DNA of 64,000 nt from Psychromicrobium xiongbiense (GTDB lineage Bacteria; Actinomycetota; Actinomycetes; Actinomycetales; Micrococcaceae): contig NZ_JASSZH010000005.1 in NCBI RefSeq assembly GCF_030271165.1, forward strand, positions 1-64,000, written 5' to 3'. This document shows positions 25,232-34,215 of the stretch, in pieces. Both the position numbers and the translations under genes were made by a program. The stretch's first letter is position 1; every line of letters starts with the position of its first letter. A model generated the notes under the pieces. That model was given only the letters and a program-made list of their open reading frames with translations. It ran no database searches and was not told where the DNA came from.

Positions 25232-26151
25232 AGGTCCTCTTCGCGGGTACCCCAGTCGTCGCCCTGCCCAGTCTCGAAGCTCTGCTCGCCGCGGGATTCG
25301 ACGTCGTCGGGGTGCTGACCCGGCCCGATGCGCCGCTGGGCCGCAAGCGCGTCCTCACCCCCTCACCGGTGGCAGCGCGGGCTGAGGAACTCGGGCTCCC
25401 GGTGATCAGGGCATCCCGGGTGGACGCTGAGGCGCAGGAGGCCATTCGTACCCTCCAGCCCGAGGTGGCCGCCATCGTCGCCTATGGCGCGCTGGTCCCG
25501 CCCGCAGCTCTGCAGATTCCACCCTTCGGGTGGATCAATCTGCATTTCTCCCTGCTTCCGGCCTGGCGCGGAGCTGCGCCCGTGCAATATGCCGTCCTGC
25601 ACGGGGATGAGGTGACGGGTGCCTCCACTTTCCAACTGGAGGCGGGGCTGGATACCGGCCCGGTCTTCGGTACCGTGACCGAGCCGATTCGTGCGAAGGA
25701 CACCAGCGAGGAACTGCTCAGCCGCCTGGCCCGCCGCGGTGCAGGCTTGCTGACCAGTACGCTGAGTTTCGTGGAGTCCGGCCAGGCGGTAGCGACCCCA
25801 CAGTCAGGACCGGTGAGCCTGGCCCCCAAACTGACTCTGGCAGATGCCCAGGTCGACTTCCACGACACTGCGCTTGCTCTCTCGCGCCGGATTCGCGCCA
25901 TGACCGTGGAGCCGGGTGCATGGACCCTGCTTGCCGGTCAACGATTCAAGCTCGGGCCGGTGATCCTGCGTCCTGACTCTCGCGGGCTCAAGCCCGGGGA
26001 GCTGGCCGTGGTGAATGGAGCAGCACTGGTCGGGACCGGCTCGCATGCCGTCCAACTGATCACGGTTCAGCCTGCCGGAAAAAAGATGATGAGCGCCGCT
26101 GACTGGCTGCGTGGAATGGCGACGACACAGGAGGTGATGTTCGGTGAATAA
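25228..26151 (+). CDS. fmt: Methionyl-tRNA formyltransferase
   Basis: A 307-residue enzyme that formylates initiator Met-tRNA using 10-formyltetrahydrofolate. MKVLFAGTPVVALPSLEAL is the N-terminal motif, INLHFSLLPAWRGAAPVQ near residue 106 holds the active-site Asn/His and SLLPxWRGxxP element, and QLEAGLDTGPVFG follows with the catalytic Asp. The C-terminal tRNA-binding domain follows from about residue 205. The ATG overlaps def and the stop lies inside the start of rsmB (8-bp overlap). Confidence 0.97.
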   Translation: MKVLFAGTPVVALPSLEALLAAGFDVVGVLTRPDAPLGRKRVLTPSPVAARAEELGLPVIRASRVDAEAQEAIRTLQPEVAAIVAYGALVPPAALQIPPFGWINLHFSLLPAWRGAAPVQYAVLHGDEVTGASTFQLEAGLDTGPVFGTVTEPIRAKDTSEELLSRLARRGAGLLTSTLSFVESGQAVATPQSGPVSLAPKLTLADAQVDFHDTALALSRRIRAMTVEPGAWTLLAGQRFKLGPVILRPDSRGLKPGELAVVNGAALVGTGSHAVQLITVQPAGKKMMSAADWLRGMATTQEVMFGE

Positions 26152-27715
26152 CGGCACACACGATGACGGTCGCCGGGGAAAGCGAGAGGGTGCGGGGCCG
26201 CGCCAACCGTCGGGCGGGGCCGCAGGGGGTAGATCCTCCTCCGGCGGCGGACGCCGCAATGAACAGGGCCGGGAACGCAACCGTGGCACCCGCGCACCCC
26301 GCCAGTATTCCGAGGCCACACCCGCTCAGCGTCTGCGCGAAGCCGATCCGGCCAGACTGGTCGCCTTCGAGGTGTTGCGGGCGGTTTCTGCTGACAACGC
26401 CTACGCCAATCTGGTGCTTCCCGCGGCCATTCGCCGCGCCGGGCTGGACCGCCGCGATGCCGGGCTGGCCACCGAACTCAGCTATGGCGCCCTCCGCGGT
26501 CAGGGCACCTATGACGCCATCATCAGCCGCTGTATGGACCGTACCCTCGCCGAGGTGGAGCCTGCCGTACTCGACGTCATTCGTCTGGGTGCTCATCAGC
26601 TACTGGCCACCCGCATTCCGCCGCATGCCGCAGTGAACCAGACTGTGGGTCTGGCCCGCGCGGTGGTCGGGGCCGGTGCTGCGTCCTTTGTCAACGCCAT
26701 CCTGCGCCGGATTTCCGAACATGATCTTGCCGCCTGGCTTGAATTGCTGACGGATGGTGCGGATCCGCTGGAGGCCGCTGCCGTGCGGTATGCGCATCCG
26801 GCCTGGATCGTGCGTGCCCTGCGCCAGTCGCTGGTCAGTCACGGACGCCCAGTGGAGGAGATCGACGCTCTTCTGGAGGCGGATAACGCCGCACCTGTGG
26901 TCAACCTGGTGGCGCTGCCGGGGCTCGGGAGCCTGGATGAGGCGCTGGATGCAGGTTTTGAACCCGGACCACTCGTGGAGGACTCGGCGATCGGATCCGG
27001 TGGAGACCCCGGGCGCATGGCCGATGTGCGTTCCGGACGGGTCCGGGTGCAGGACGTGGGTTCCCAGCTGGTCTCCCGCGCCCTGGCTGGCGTGCCACTG
27101 CAGACCGAGGAGGGAACGCCGGAACGGTGGCTTGATCTCTGTGCCGGCCCGGGCGGAAAAGCTGCCTTACTGGCCGCGCTGGCCCACGAATCCGGTGCCA
27201 GCCTGCTGGCTAATGAGCCGACCCCTCACCGAGCCGAGCTGGTCCGCAAGGCTCTCCTCGCGGTCCCGGAGGAGACCTGGCAGCTACGCCAGGGGGATGG
27301 CCGGACCATTGGCGAGGAGTCTCCTGAACGCTTCCACCGAATCCTGGTGGACGCGCCGTGCAGCGGCCTGGGCGCACTGCGACGGCGCCCCGAGGCCCGC
27401 TGGCGCAGGACTCCCGCCGAGGTGGCCCAGCTGAGCATCCTGCAACGTGAACTGCTCAGCGCAGGCCTGGATGCCCTGGCACCGGGCGGCGTTCTGGCCT
27501 ATGTGACCTGCTCTCCGCATCCAGCGGAAACCAGCGCCGTGGTCGCTGATGTACTGCGCAAGCGCCAGGACATCGTCGCCCTCGATGCCGGATCGGCTCT
27601 GGACGCTGTGGCGCTCCGACCACTGGAGGCGGGACACGATCAGCAGGCGCAGCTCTGGCCGCATCTGCACGGCACCGATGCGATGTTCCTGGCGCTTTTG
27701 CAGAAGAAGACCTGA
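26144..27715 (+). CDS. rsmB: 16S rRNA (cytosine-C5) methyltransferase RsmB-like
   Basis: A 523-residue protein with an N-terminal disordered, Gly/Arg-rich stretch (1-60), a NusB-like RNA-binding domain (about 65-205; RLVAFEVLRAVSADNAYANL, GALRGQGTYDAII) and a C-terminal SAM methyltransferase. The SAM site is LDLCAGPGGKAALLAAL, and the two catalytic Cys are in VDAPCSGLGALRRRPEARWR and YVTCSPHPAET. The family methylates C967 of 16S rRNA in E. coli. The GTG start at 26144 has AGGAG 9 nt upstream and overlaps fmt. Arg-rich N-terminal extensions are common in actinobacterial copies. Confidence 0.95.
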   Translation: MNNGTHDDGRRGKREGAGPRQPSGGAAGGRSSSGGGRRNEQGRERNRGTRAPRQYSEATPAQRLREADPARLVAFEVLRAVSADNAYANLVLPAAIRRAGLDRRDAGLATELSYGALRGQGTYDAIISRCMDRTLAEVEPAVLDVIRLGAHQLLATRIPPHAAVNQTVGLARAVVGAGAASFVNAILRRISEHDLAAWLELLTDGADPLEAAAVRYAHPAWIVRALRQSLVSHGRPVEEIDALLEADNAAPVVNLVALPGLGSLDEALDAGFEPGPLVEDSAIGSGGDPGRMADVRSGRVRVQDVGSQLVSRALAGVPLQTEEGTPERWLDLCAGPGGKAALLAALAHESGASLLANEPTPHRAELVRKALLAVPEETWQLRQGDGRTIGEESPERFHRILVDAPCSGLGALRRRPEARWRRTPAEVAQLSILQRELLSAGLDALAPGGVLAYVTCSPHPAETSAVVADVLRKRQDIVALDAGSALDAVALRPLEAGHDQQAQLWPHLHGTDAMFLALLQKKT

Positions 27716-27803
27716 GCGGAGGTCGTCATCGTCCCTCACACTGCAGCACTGGGGTGCAAGAATCCGAGTGCACCTATGAATTACAGAATCGAGAAATCCG
27801 AGC

Positions 27804-28454
27804 ATGGCAGCAATTCACCCCAGCATCCTGTCAGCTGACTTCGTCAACCTTCAGGCCGAGCTTGACCGCATCGCCAATGCTGACGCCGTCCACGTTGACG
27901 TGATGGACAATCACTTTGTGCCGAACCTCACACTTGGCCTGCCCGTGGTGCAGCGCATTCAGCAGGTCAGCCCAGTGCCGCTCGATGTGCATCTGATGAT
28001 CGAGGATGTGGATCGCTGGGCCCCCGAGTATGCAAAGACCGGCGCGGCTTCGGTGACGTTTCATGTCGAGGCATCCCGGGCACCGATTCTGCTGGCCCGG
28101 GAACTGCGCGCCTGCGGTGCCCGTGCTGGTATGGCCTTGCGCCCTGCCACAGCGGTGGAGCCCTATCTGGATCTTCTGGCCGAGCTGGATCTGCTGCTCG
28201 TGATGACGGTGGAGCCGGGCTTCGGTGGCCAGGGTTTCCTGGACGTGCTGTTGCCGAAGATTCGCCGCGCCCGGGCCGCTATCGACGGCTCGGGGGCTGC
28301 GGTGGCGCTCCAGGTGGACGGCGGTGTCTCCGAGTCGACCATCGTGCGTGCCGCGGAGGCGGGTGCCACCGTCTTCGTCGCGGGTTCCGCCGTTTACAAC
28401 ACGCCGGATCCGGAAGCCGCCATCGACCGGCTCCGTCAACTGACAGATCTCTGA
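27804..28454 (+). CDS. rpe: Ribulose-phosphate 3-epimerase
   Basis: A 216-residue TIM-barrel enzyme interconverting ribulose 5-phosphate and xylulose 5-phosphate. Conserved elements are [30 protein letters not shown] (catalytic Asp, metal His), [25 protein letters not shown] and [12 protein letters not shown] near residue 172 (second catalytic Asp), then FVAGSAVY. The ATG is preceded by a GAG-containing leader with CAGAAT 14 nt before. It is the last gene of the def cluster; a strong hairpin follows. Xylulose and ribulose phosphates also feed the adjacent riboflavin operon. Confidence 0.97.
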   Translation: MAAIHPSILSADFVNLQAELDRIANADAVHVDVMDNHFVPNLTLGLPVVQRIQQVSPVPLDVHLMIEDVDRWAPEYAKTGAASVTFHVEASRAPILLARELRACGARAGMALRPATAVEPYLDLLAELDLLLVMTVEPGFGGQGFLDVLLPKIRRARAAIDGSGAAVALQVDGGVSESTIVRAAEAGATVFVAGSAVYNTPDPEAAIDRLRQLTDL

Positions 28455-28468
28455 CCGGCGATCTCTGA

Positions 28469-28499
28469 CACGGCGAGGGAAGAAAATGCCCTCGCCGTG
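28469..28499 (+). terminator. Terminator after rpe
   Basis: A perfect 11-bp stem (28469-28479 against 28489-28499) with a 9-nt A-rich loop lies just after the rpe stop and before the FMN riboswitch. No T-run. Confidence 0.8.
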
Positions 28500-28540
28500 C
28501 GTTGGTGCCTGAGTAGTTAGTGCAGAATAGAACAATCAAC

Positions 28541-28672
28541 GTGCTCCGGGGTCGGTGTAAGTCCGAACCGGCGGTGATAGTCCGCGAACCACAGCTGCTC
28601 TTTGGAGTGGATGTGGCCGATCCGGTGAAATTCCGGTACCGACAGTTAAAGTCTGGATGGGAGAAGCGCGCG
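28541..28672 (+). ncRNA. FMN riboswitch (RFN element)
   Basis: The conserved RFN core is present: CTCCGGGGTCGGTGTAAGTC, CCGGCGGTGATAGTCCGCGA, GATCCGGTGAAATTCCGGTA, CCGACAGTTAAAGTCTGGAT and GGGAGAAGC close the junction. It lies in the leader of the rib operon, 87 nt before the transporter start, and will lower expression when FMN binds. CAGAAT at 28523-28528 with TTGGTG 15 bp before it is a possible promoter. Between the aptamer and the start (28673-28758) no clear T-run terminator is seen, so control at translation, by masking the GAAGGGA ribosome site, is more likely. Confidence 0.96.
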
Positions 28673-28758
28673 AGTTTTGGCATGCCAGGGAGAGGTCTCT
28701 TTTCCGCGTGCTCATGACTACGTCCCCGGAGCCATCGCAGTAGATGGAAGGGAACGTA

Positions 28759-29484
28759 GTGGAATTTCTGCGGTGGCTCTTTGACGCCAAACTCGAATTC
28801 GCCGGTGGCGGGTTCCTGTTGTGGCGAGAAGTGCTGGGAAATGTCTTTGGACTGTTGAGCGCCCTGGGTGGGATGCGTCGAAAGGCGTGGGCCTGGCCGG
28901 TGGGCATTGTAGGCAACGTCCTTCTTTTCACGGTGTTCATGGGCACCGTCTTCGGCTCCCCGCAGGCGGTCAATCTCTGGGGCCAGGCGGGCCGCCAGAT
29001 CATGTTCATCGTGGTCTCGGTCTACGGCTGGTACCGCTGGCGCCAGCCTCGGCATGCGGTCACGGGTGCCGTTGACACCGCCACGCGATCGGAGACGGCG
29101 ATTGTGCCGCGGTGGGCCAGCTGGCCGGTCCGCTTGGGCCTGGTGGCAGCCCTCCTGGGCGGCACCGCGATCCTGACGCCTCTGTTCAGTCTTCTTGGAT
29201 CGTATCCGCCGGTCTGGGCCGATGCCTGGATCTTCACCGGCTCGCTTCTGGCCACCTACGGGATGGCGCGGGGCTGGGTGGAATTCTGGCTGCTCTGGGT
29301 GGCCGTCGACGTTGTCGGGGTTCCTTTGCTGTTTTCTGCGGGCTACATCGCCAGTGCCCTGATGTACATCTTTTACGGGGCTTTCACCCTGGCCGGATTC
29401 TTTATCTGGTGGCGGGTCAGGTACCTGAATGGTCGCCTGAGCCCCCAGCCGGTGGAGGCATCGGCTGTGGAGGCGCGACCATGA
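28759..29484 (+). CDS. ribM: Riboflavin transporter of the PnuC type (RibM/PnuX)
   Basis: A membrane protein of about 241 residues in the PnuC family with seven or so hydrophobic helices. WPVGIVGNVLLFTVFMGTVF, the AGRQIMFIVVSVYGWYRW stretch and WLLWVAVDVVGVPLLFSAGY are family hallmarks; the last holds a conserved Trp/Asp helix. PnuC members under an FMN riboswitch in actinobacteria (RibM/PnuX) carry riboflavin rather than nicotinamide riboside, so riboflavin uptake is inferred from context. The GTG at 28759 is preferred because GGAAGGGA lies 5 nt before it; an ATG five codons upstream overlaps that site. It overlaps ribD by 4 bp. Confidence 0.9.
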   Translation: MEFLRWLFDAKLEFAGGGFLLWREVLGNVFGLLSALGGMRRKAWAWPVGIVGNVLLFTVFMGTVFGSPQAVNLWGQAGRQIMFIVVSVYGWYRWRQPRHAVTGAVDTATRSETAIVPRWASWPVRLGLVAALLGGTAILTPLFSLLGSYPPVWADAWIFTGSLLATYGMARGWVEFWLLWVAVDVVGVPLLFSAGYIASALMYIFYGAFTLAGFFIWWRVRYLNGRLSPQPVEASAVEARP

Positions 29485-30530
29485 GCATGGTGCTCGCGGA
29501 GGAAAGCGCCATGGAGACCGCACTCGACGCCGCTCTCGGTGGGGTGCGCGGTGCCAACCCGCTGGTGGGGGCCGTGATCCTGGATCCGCAGGGGCGGCTG
29601 CTCGCCGTGGGACATCACCGCGGGGCCGGAACGCCGCATGCCGAAGCTGATGCCCTCGCACAGCTGGAGCCTGGGCAGGCGCATGGGGCCACCGCGGTGG
29701 TGACCCTGGAGCCCTGCAACCACCAGGGCCGCATGCCTGCCTGTTCGCACGCTCTGGTCGAGGCCGGCATCGGGCGCGTGGTTTATGCCGTGGATGACCC
29801 GGATCGGCGCGCTGCCGGCGGTGCCGAATATCTTCGTTCCGCCGGGGTCGAGGTCCAGGGAGGCGTTCTTCGGCCCCGGGCTGAGGAGCTGAACCGGCGC
29901 TGGCTGCGCGCGGTGCGTGAACAGCGGCCGTACACCAGCCTTCATCTGGCCCAGACGCTCGACGGGCGGATCGCCGCCCAGGACGGCACCAGCCAGTGGA
30001 TCTCCGGCCCGGAGGCACTGGAGGACAATCATGCCCTGCGCAGCCGGGTGGACGCCATGCTGGTCGGTACCGGGACGGTGCTGGCTGATAATCCGCGTCT
30101 GACCGCACGCATTCCGGGTGGTGCCCTGCACCCGCATCAGCCGTTGCGTGTGGTGTTGGGCGAGCGAGAGGTATCGGAGGATGCCGCCATCCGTGGGGAC
30201 GGCGCCTGGCTGCACCTGCGGCATCGGGACCCGGTCCGTGCGGGGAAGGAACTGCACCGCCAAGGCGTCCGCCATCTGATGGTGGAAGGCGGCTCCCAGG
30301 TGACGGCGGCTTTTCTGGCCGCAGACGCTGTCGATGAAATCACGGTGGCGCTGGCCCCGACCATTCTGGGCGCGGGAATTCCTGTGATTGGCGATCTGGG
30401 TATCCGGACGCTCAGCGATGCCCTGAGTTTCGACTGGGATCCCGCTGCCGGCCTGACGCTGAAGGGCCGCGACCTCATCTTTACTCTGATTCCCCGCGAT
30501 GCGCGGGACGACTCGTCGGAAAGGCGATAG
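29481..30530 (+). CDS. ribD: Bifunctional diaminohydroxyphosphoribosylaminopyrimidine deaminase / 5-amino-6-ribosylaminouracil reductase
   Basis: A 349-residue riboflavin enzyme catalysing the second and third steps from GTP. The deaminase domain (about 1-145) has the zinc motif TPHAEADAL and EPCNHQGRMPACSHAL, and begins GVRGANPLVGAVIL. The reductase domain (about 150-349) has SLHLAQTLDGRIA, SQWISGPEAL, VDAMLVGTGTVLADNPRLT and HLMVEGGSQVTAAFL. The ATG overlaps the ribM stop (ATGA). A much longer open frame upstream in the same phase is only read-through of ribM sequence. Confidence 0.96.
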   Translation: MSMVLAEESAMETALDAALGGVRGANPLVGAVILDPQGRLLAVGHHRGAGTPHAEADALAQLEPGQAHGATAVVTLEPCNHQGRMPACSHALVEAGIGRVVYAVDDPDRRAAGGAEYLRSAGVEVQGGVLRPRAEELNRRWLRAVREQRPYTSLHLAQTLDGRIAAQDGTSQWISGPEALEDNHALRSRVDAMLVGTGTVLADNPRLTARIPGGALHPHQPLRVVLGEREVSEDAAIRGDGAWLHLRHRDPVRAGKELHRQGVRHLMVEGGSQVTAAFLAADAVDEITVALAPTILGAGIPVIGDLGIRTLSDALSFDWDPAAGLTLKGRDLIFTLIPRDARDDSSERR

Positions 30531-30533
30531 ACG

Positions 30534-31148
30534 ATGTTTACCGGAATTGTGGCCGCACGCGGCACGATCACAGATCTTCAGCTCGGGCCCGCAGGGGCGG
30601 TGCTTTTCCTGGAGGCAGGCCAGCAGGCCGAGGGACTCAGTTGGGGTGGCTCGATCGCTGTGGACGGCGTCTGCCTGACCGCCACCTCGATTGAGCAGGG
30701 AGTGGTCCGGCTGGACGTGATGGGGGAGACTCTGGAACGGACCACACTCGGCTCCAGGGTGGTGGGCGAGTCAGTCAACCTGGAACGTTGCGTTCCTGCC
30801 GGCGGACGCCTGGACGGGCACGTCGTGCAGGGTCACGTGGACGGCGTCGGGAGCCTGCTCGAACGTGTTGATCTTGGCCCGTGGCAGCGGCTGCGTTTTG
30901 CCCTGCCGCCCCGGTTGGCCAGATACGTTGCTGAGAAGGGGTCCATAGCCGTCGATGGCGTGTCGCTGACGGTCACCGCGGTCAGCGCGCCGGGGGAGCC
31001 CGAGCCGTGGTTCGAGGTAGGGATCATCCCGACCACCCTGGCCGAGACTGGGCTGGGCGTAAAGTCGATCGGCGAGGGCGTCAATCTGGAGACCGATGTG
31101 CTGGCCAAGTACACCGAACGGCTGCTCGCCTTCCGGGAAGACTCATGA
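30534..31148 (+). CDS. ribE: Riboflavin synthase, alpha chain
   Basis: A 204-residue enzyme that dismutates two lumazine molecules to riboflavin. Two homologous barrel repeats are visible, beginning MFTGIVAARGTI and, in the second half, GHVDGVGSLLERVD. The lumazine-binding motifs SIAVDGVCLTATSI and SIAVDGVSLTVTAV occur at equivalent places (near residues 40 and 138). The gene starts 3 bp after ribD and overlaps ribB by 4 bp. Confidence 0.96.
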   Translation: MFTGIVAARGTITDLQLGPAGAVLFLEAGQQAEGLSWGGSIAVDGVCLTATSIEQGVVRLDVMGETLERTTLGSRVVGESVNLERCVPAGGRLDGHVVQGHVDGVGSLLERVDLGPWQRLRFALPPRLARYVAEKGSIAVDGVSLTVTAVSAPGEPEPWFEVGIIPTTLAETGLGVKSIGEGVNLETDVLAKYTERLLAFREDS

Positions 31149-31846
31149 ACCGGACCAGCCCCAGTGAGCCAGTAGGTTCCGGGCAACAAGAAGAGCTTTG
31201 GGGCATCCCCGAGGCGATCGCTGCAATAGCCCGCGGTGGCGCAGTCGTGGTGGTAGATGACGAAAGCCGGGAAAACGAGGGCGATGTCATTTTCGCAGCA
31301 GAGCACAGCACGGCCGAGTTGATGGGCTGGACCATCAGGCATACATCAGGGGTGATCTGCGTGCCGCTGGACCACCAGCACGCGGATCGGCTTGAGCTGC
31401 CGCCGATGACGGAGGTCAACCAGGACGGAAAGGGCACCGCCTATACGGTCAGCTGCGATGCGGCCCAGGGCGTGTCCACCGGGATCAGTGCCACCGACCG
31501 TGCGCGAACGGCGCGGGTCCTGGCGGACCCGGCATCGATCGCGGAGGACCTGACCCGACCTGGGCATATTTTCCCGCTTCGCGCCGTTGAAGGCGGGGTG
31601 AGGCAGCGGCCAGGCCACACCGAGGCTGCTGTTGAGCTGGCGGTTCTGGCTGGCTGCCAACCCGTAGCCGTGATCAGCGAGATCGTCCGTGACGATGGCG
31701 AGATGATGCGTCGCGCCGAACTCGAGGTGTTTTCCCGCGAGCATGGCTGCCCGATGATCTCGATCGCTGACCTGGTGAAATATCTTGACCGCCATGAGAG
31801 CAGCGCACTCGCCCGCAGTGGGGCGCACCCGGAGGTAGAACGATGA
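31145..31846 (+). CDS. ribB: 3,4-dihydroxy-2-butanone-4-phosphate synthase (separate gene)
   Basis: A 233-residue enzyme making the four-carbon unit of riboflavin from ribulose 5-phosphate. The active-site stretch VVVDDESRENEGDVIFAA near residue 36 and GHTEAAVELAVLAG near 155 are intact, and RPGHIFPLRA lies between. In many actinobacteria this domain is fused to GTP cyclohydrolase II; here it ends with its own TGA overlapping the ATG of ribA. The ATG at 31145 overlaps the ribE stop. Both halves appear complete, so pathway function should be unaffected. Confidence 0.95.
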   Translation: MNRTSPSEPVGSGQQEELWGIPEAIAAIARGGAVVVVDDESRENEGDVIFAAEHSTAELMGWTIRHTSGVICVPLDHQHADRLELPPMTEVNQDGKGTAYTVSCDAAQGVSTGISATDRARTARVLADPASIAEDLTRPGHIFPLRAVEGGVRQRPGHTEAAVELAVLAGCQPVAVISEIVRDDGEMMRRAELEVFSREHGCPMISIADLVKYLDRHESSALARSGAHPEVER

Positions 31847-32517
31847 ACACACCCCTCGATCCTGAGGTTGAACTGCTCGCTGGGCCGGTGGTCCAGCTGC
31901 CCACCGTGCACGGAATCTTCCAGATGCAGGCCTGGCATGAGGAAGGTACCGGGATTGAGCATCTTTCGGTACAGGTCCCGGTGCCGGATGGCTCGACTCC
32001 GCTGGTCCGGGTTCACTCTGAATGCCTGACCGGTGACGTCTTCGGTTCTTACCGTTGCGATTGCGGAGAACAACTGGATGACGCCCTGCAACAGATCCAG
32101 CGGCACGGCGGGGTGGTGGTGTACTTGCGCGGCCAGGAAGGTCGCGGCATCGGACTGTCCAATAAGCTTCGTGCCTATGCCTTGCAGGAAGCCGGGGCAG
32201 ACACGGTGGAAGCCAACGAACAGTTGGGCCTGCCGGTGGATGCACGATCCTATGGGGCAGCCGCAGCGATTCTTCGCGAGCTCGGTTTTGAGACGATCAA
32301 TCTGCTCTCCAACAATCCGGCGAAGTCGGAACGATTGGCGGCGCTGGGCATCACGATTGCGGACGTGATTCCCGCCGAGGTGCCCACCCGCGCAGAGAAC
32401 CTTCGGTATCTGCAGACCAAGCGGGACAAAATGAACCATCAACTGAGTTTGCAGGGCTTCGCTGAGCCGCGGCCCCTGCCCATCTCGACCACCCTTTCGA
32501 AAGGACAACCCGCATGA
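31843..32517 (+). CDS. ribA: GTP cyclohydrolase II (separate gene)
   Basis: A 224-residue zinc enzyme opening GTP to start riboflavin synthesis. The zinc Cys are in [20 protein letters not shown] near residue 57, and [20 protein letters not shown] carries the catalytic Arg region; [20 protein letters not shown] and [17 protein letters not shown] follow. It overlaps ribB by 4 bp and ribH by 4 bp, so the whole block is translationally linked. It is free-standing rather than the RibBA fusion. Confidence 0.95.
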   Translation: MNTPLDPEVELLAGPVVQLPTVHGIFQMQAWHEEGTGIEHLSVQVPVPDGSTPLVRVHSECLTGDVFGSYRCDCGEQLDDALQQIQRHGGVVVYLRGQEGRGIGLSNKLRAYALQEAGADTVEANEQLGLPVDARSYGAAAAILRELGFETINLLSNNPAKSERLAALGITIADVIPAEVPTRAENLRYLQTKRDKMNHQLSLQGFAEPRPLPISTTLSKGQPA

Positions 32518-33002
32518 GCGGAGCTGGCGCACCACAGACCGAGTCCCTCGACGCCTCCGGACTCGCCCTGACCATCATTGCTGCTTCCTGGCACGAACAG
32601 GTGATGGACGGGCTTCTGGACGGTGCCCTCCGGGCCGCCCAGGATGCCGGCATCGGGGCACCGCGCGTCATTCGCGTGCCGGGCACCTTTGAACTGCCGG
32701 TAGCTGCCAGTCGGTTGGCCGGGAGTTCTGATGCCCTGGTGGCGCTGGGCGTCGTCATCCGTGGCGGTACACCGCATTTTGACTACGTCTGTCAGGGTGC
32801 GACGTCCGGGCTGACGGAGGTCTCCGTGCGCACCGGGGTGCCGGTCGGCTTCGGTGTGCTGACCTGCGATAACGAGCGTCAGGCGCTGGACCGGGCCGGA
32901 CTCGCAGCCAGTGGTGACTTCCCCGGATCGGTGGAGGACAAAGGATACGAGGCGACGCATGCCGCGCTCAACACGGCGCTGATCCTGCGCTCAACCCGAT
33001 AA
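32514..33002 (+). CDS. ribH: 6,7-dimethyl-8-ribityllumazine synthase
   Basis: A 162-residue lumazine synthase that condenses the RibD product with the RibB product. Motifs include [37 protein letters not shown] near residue 62, [18 protein letters not shown] near 82 and [20 protein letters not shown]. The catalytic His is in TPHFDY. Last gene of the riboflavin operon. Its stop overlaps the -10 box of hisE. Confidence 0.96.
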   Translation: MSGAGAPQTESLDASGLALTIIAASWHEQVMDGLLDGALRAAQDAGIGAPRVIRVPGTFELPVAASRLAGSSDALVALGVVIRGGTPHFDYVCQGATSGLTEVSVRTGVPVGFGVLTCDNERQALDRAGLAASGDFPGSVEDKGYEATHAALNTALILRSTR

Positions 33003-33014
33003 GCTGGAGTCGTG
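33000..33014 (+). promoter_or_regulatory. -10 box and leaderless start of hisE
   Basis: TAAGCT (33000-33005), which includes the ribH stop codon, is followed by 6 nt and the GTG of hisE at 33012. GGAG in the 6-nt gap is too close to act as a ribosome site. This gives hisE an independent start inside the end of the rib operon. Confidence 0.55.
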
Positions 33015-33275
33015 AAATCCTTCGAAGCCCTTTTTGCTGAGCTCAGCGAGAAAGCGGTGCAGCGTCCAGCCGGATCCAAGACCGTCATCGAACTGGATTC
33101 GGGCGTGCATGGAATCGGCAAGAAAATCGTGGAAGAAGCGGCGGAAGTCTGGATGGCCGCAGAGTTCCAGAGTGATGTCGAAGCCGCGGAGGAGATCTCC
33201 CAGCTGCTCTACCACGTGCAAGTCATGATGGTGGCCAAGGGGATCAGCCTGGAAGACGTCTACACCCATCTCTAG
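33012..33275 (+). CDS. hisE: Phosphoribosyl-ATP diphosphatase
   Basis: An 87-residue all-helical MazG-fold enzyme, step two of histidine synthesis. The metal-binding helix [20 protein letters not shown] near residues 38-57 with paired Glu residues and [20 protein letters not shown] near 65-84 are typical. Length fits. It is followed by a 73-bp gap containing an imperfect GC-rich hairpin, then hisG. Confidence 0.96.
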   Translation: MKSFEALFAELSEKAVQRPAGSKTVIELDSGVHGIGKKIVEEAAEVWMAAEFQSDVEAAEEISQLLYHVQVMMVAKGISLEDVYTHL

Positions 33276-33348
33276 CCGCCGGCCGTGCGCCGGTGGCCTG
33301 TTGCCGTCCTTTCCCAGCTTTCCCCACTCATAGACTTGAGGATTTTCC

Positions 33349-34191
33349 ATGCTTCGCGTAGCCGTGCCCAATAAGGGCTCTCTGTCAGAATCAGCCGCCG
33401 CCATGCTCTCTGAAGCCGGGTACCGGCAGCGCCGGGATACCCGGGAGCTGGTGCTGGTCGATGCCGAAAACGACATCGAGTTCTTCTACCTGCGCCCGCG
33501 CGACATCGCGGTGTACGTTGGCTCCGGCACCCTCGATCTGGGCATCACGGGGCGCGATCTGCTCCTGGACGCGCAGGTGAACGCCGGTGAGCTGCTCCAG
33601 TTGGGCTTTGCTGCCTCCACCTTCCGCTTTGCCGGGCCGATCGGTGACTTCTCGACACTGAAGGAGCTGGAGGGCAAACGGATCGCCACCAGCTATGACG
33701 GTCTGCTGCGACAGTATCTTGCCGACCACGGGGTGAATTCCACCGTGGTACGCCTCGATGGCGCTGTGGAGTCTTCGGTGCGACTGGGCGTGGCGGACGC
33801 CATCGCTGATGTGGTGGAGACCGGTAACACGCTACGTGCGGCCGGCATGGAGATCTTCGCTGATCCGATCCTGCGTTCCGAGGCTGTGCTGATCGGCCGC
33901 ACCGGGCAGACCCCACCAGGACTGGATGTCCTGATTCGACGGCTGCAGGGCGTTCTGGTCGCGCGGCAGTACGTGCTGATGGACTACGACATCCGCAAGG
34001 ACCTGGTGGATGCTGCCAGTGCGCTGACTCCGGGACTCGAGTCGCCAACCGTCTCGCCGCTGCGCGATTCTGACTGGGTCGCGGTGCGCTCCATGGTGCC
34101 CAAAAAGGACACCAACCGGGTGATGGACGAGCTCTATGACCTCGGGGCACGGGCTATTCTGGTCTCCTCCATTCACGCCTGCCGTATCTGA
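33349..34191 (+). CDS. hisG: ATP phosphoribosyltransferase (long form)
   Basis: A 280-residue long-form HisG, first and feedback-regulated step of histidine synthesis. [20 protein letters not shown] is the N-terminus, [18 protein letters not shown] follows, and the PRPP-binding loop [20 protein letters not shown] lies near residue 150. The C-terminal ACT-like regulatory domain (about 210-280) contains [20 protein letters not shown] and VSSIHACRI. Because this domain is present it should be inhibited by histidine and need no HisZ. Confidence 0.96.
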   Translation: MLRVAVPNKGSLSESAAAMLSEAGYRQRRDTRELVLVDAENDIEFFYLRPRDIAVYVGSGTLDLGITGRDLLLDAQVNAGELLQLGFAASTFRFAGPIGDFSTLKELEGKRIATSYDGLLRQYLADHGVNSTVVRLDGAVESSVRLGVADAIADVVETGNTLRAAGMEIFADPILRSEAVLIGRTGQTPPGLDVLIRRLQGVLVARQYVLMDYDIRKDLVDAASALTPGLESPTVSPLRDSDWVAVRSMVPKKDTNRVMDELYDLGARAILVSSIHACRI

Positions 34192-34215
34192 GCCACTGAA
34201 GAGGACGGAAACAAC

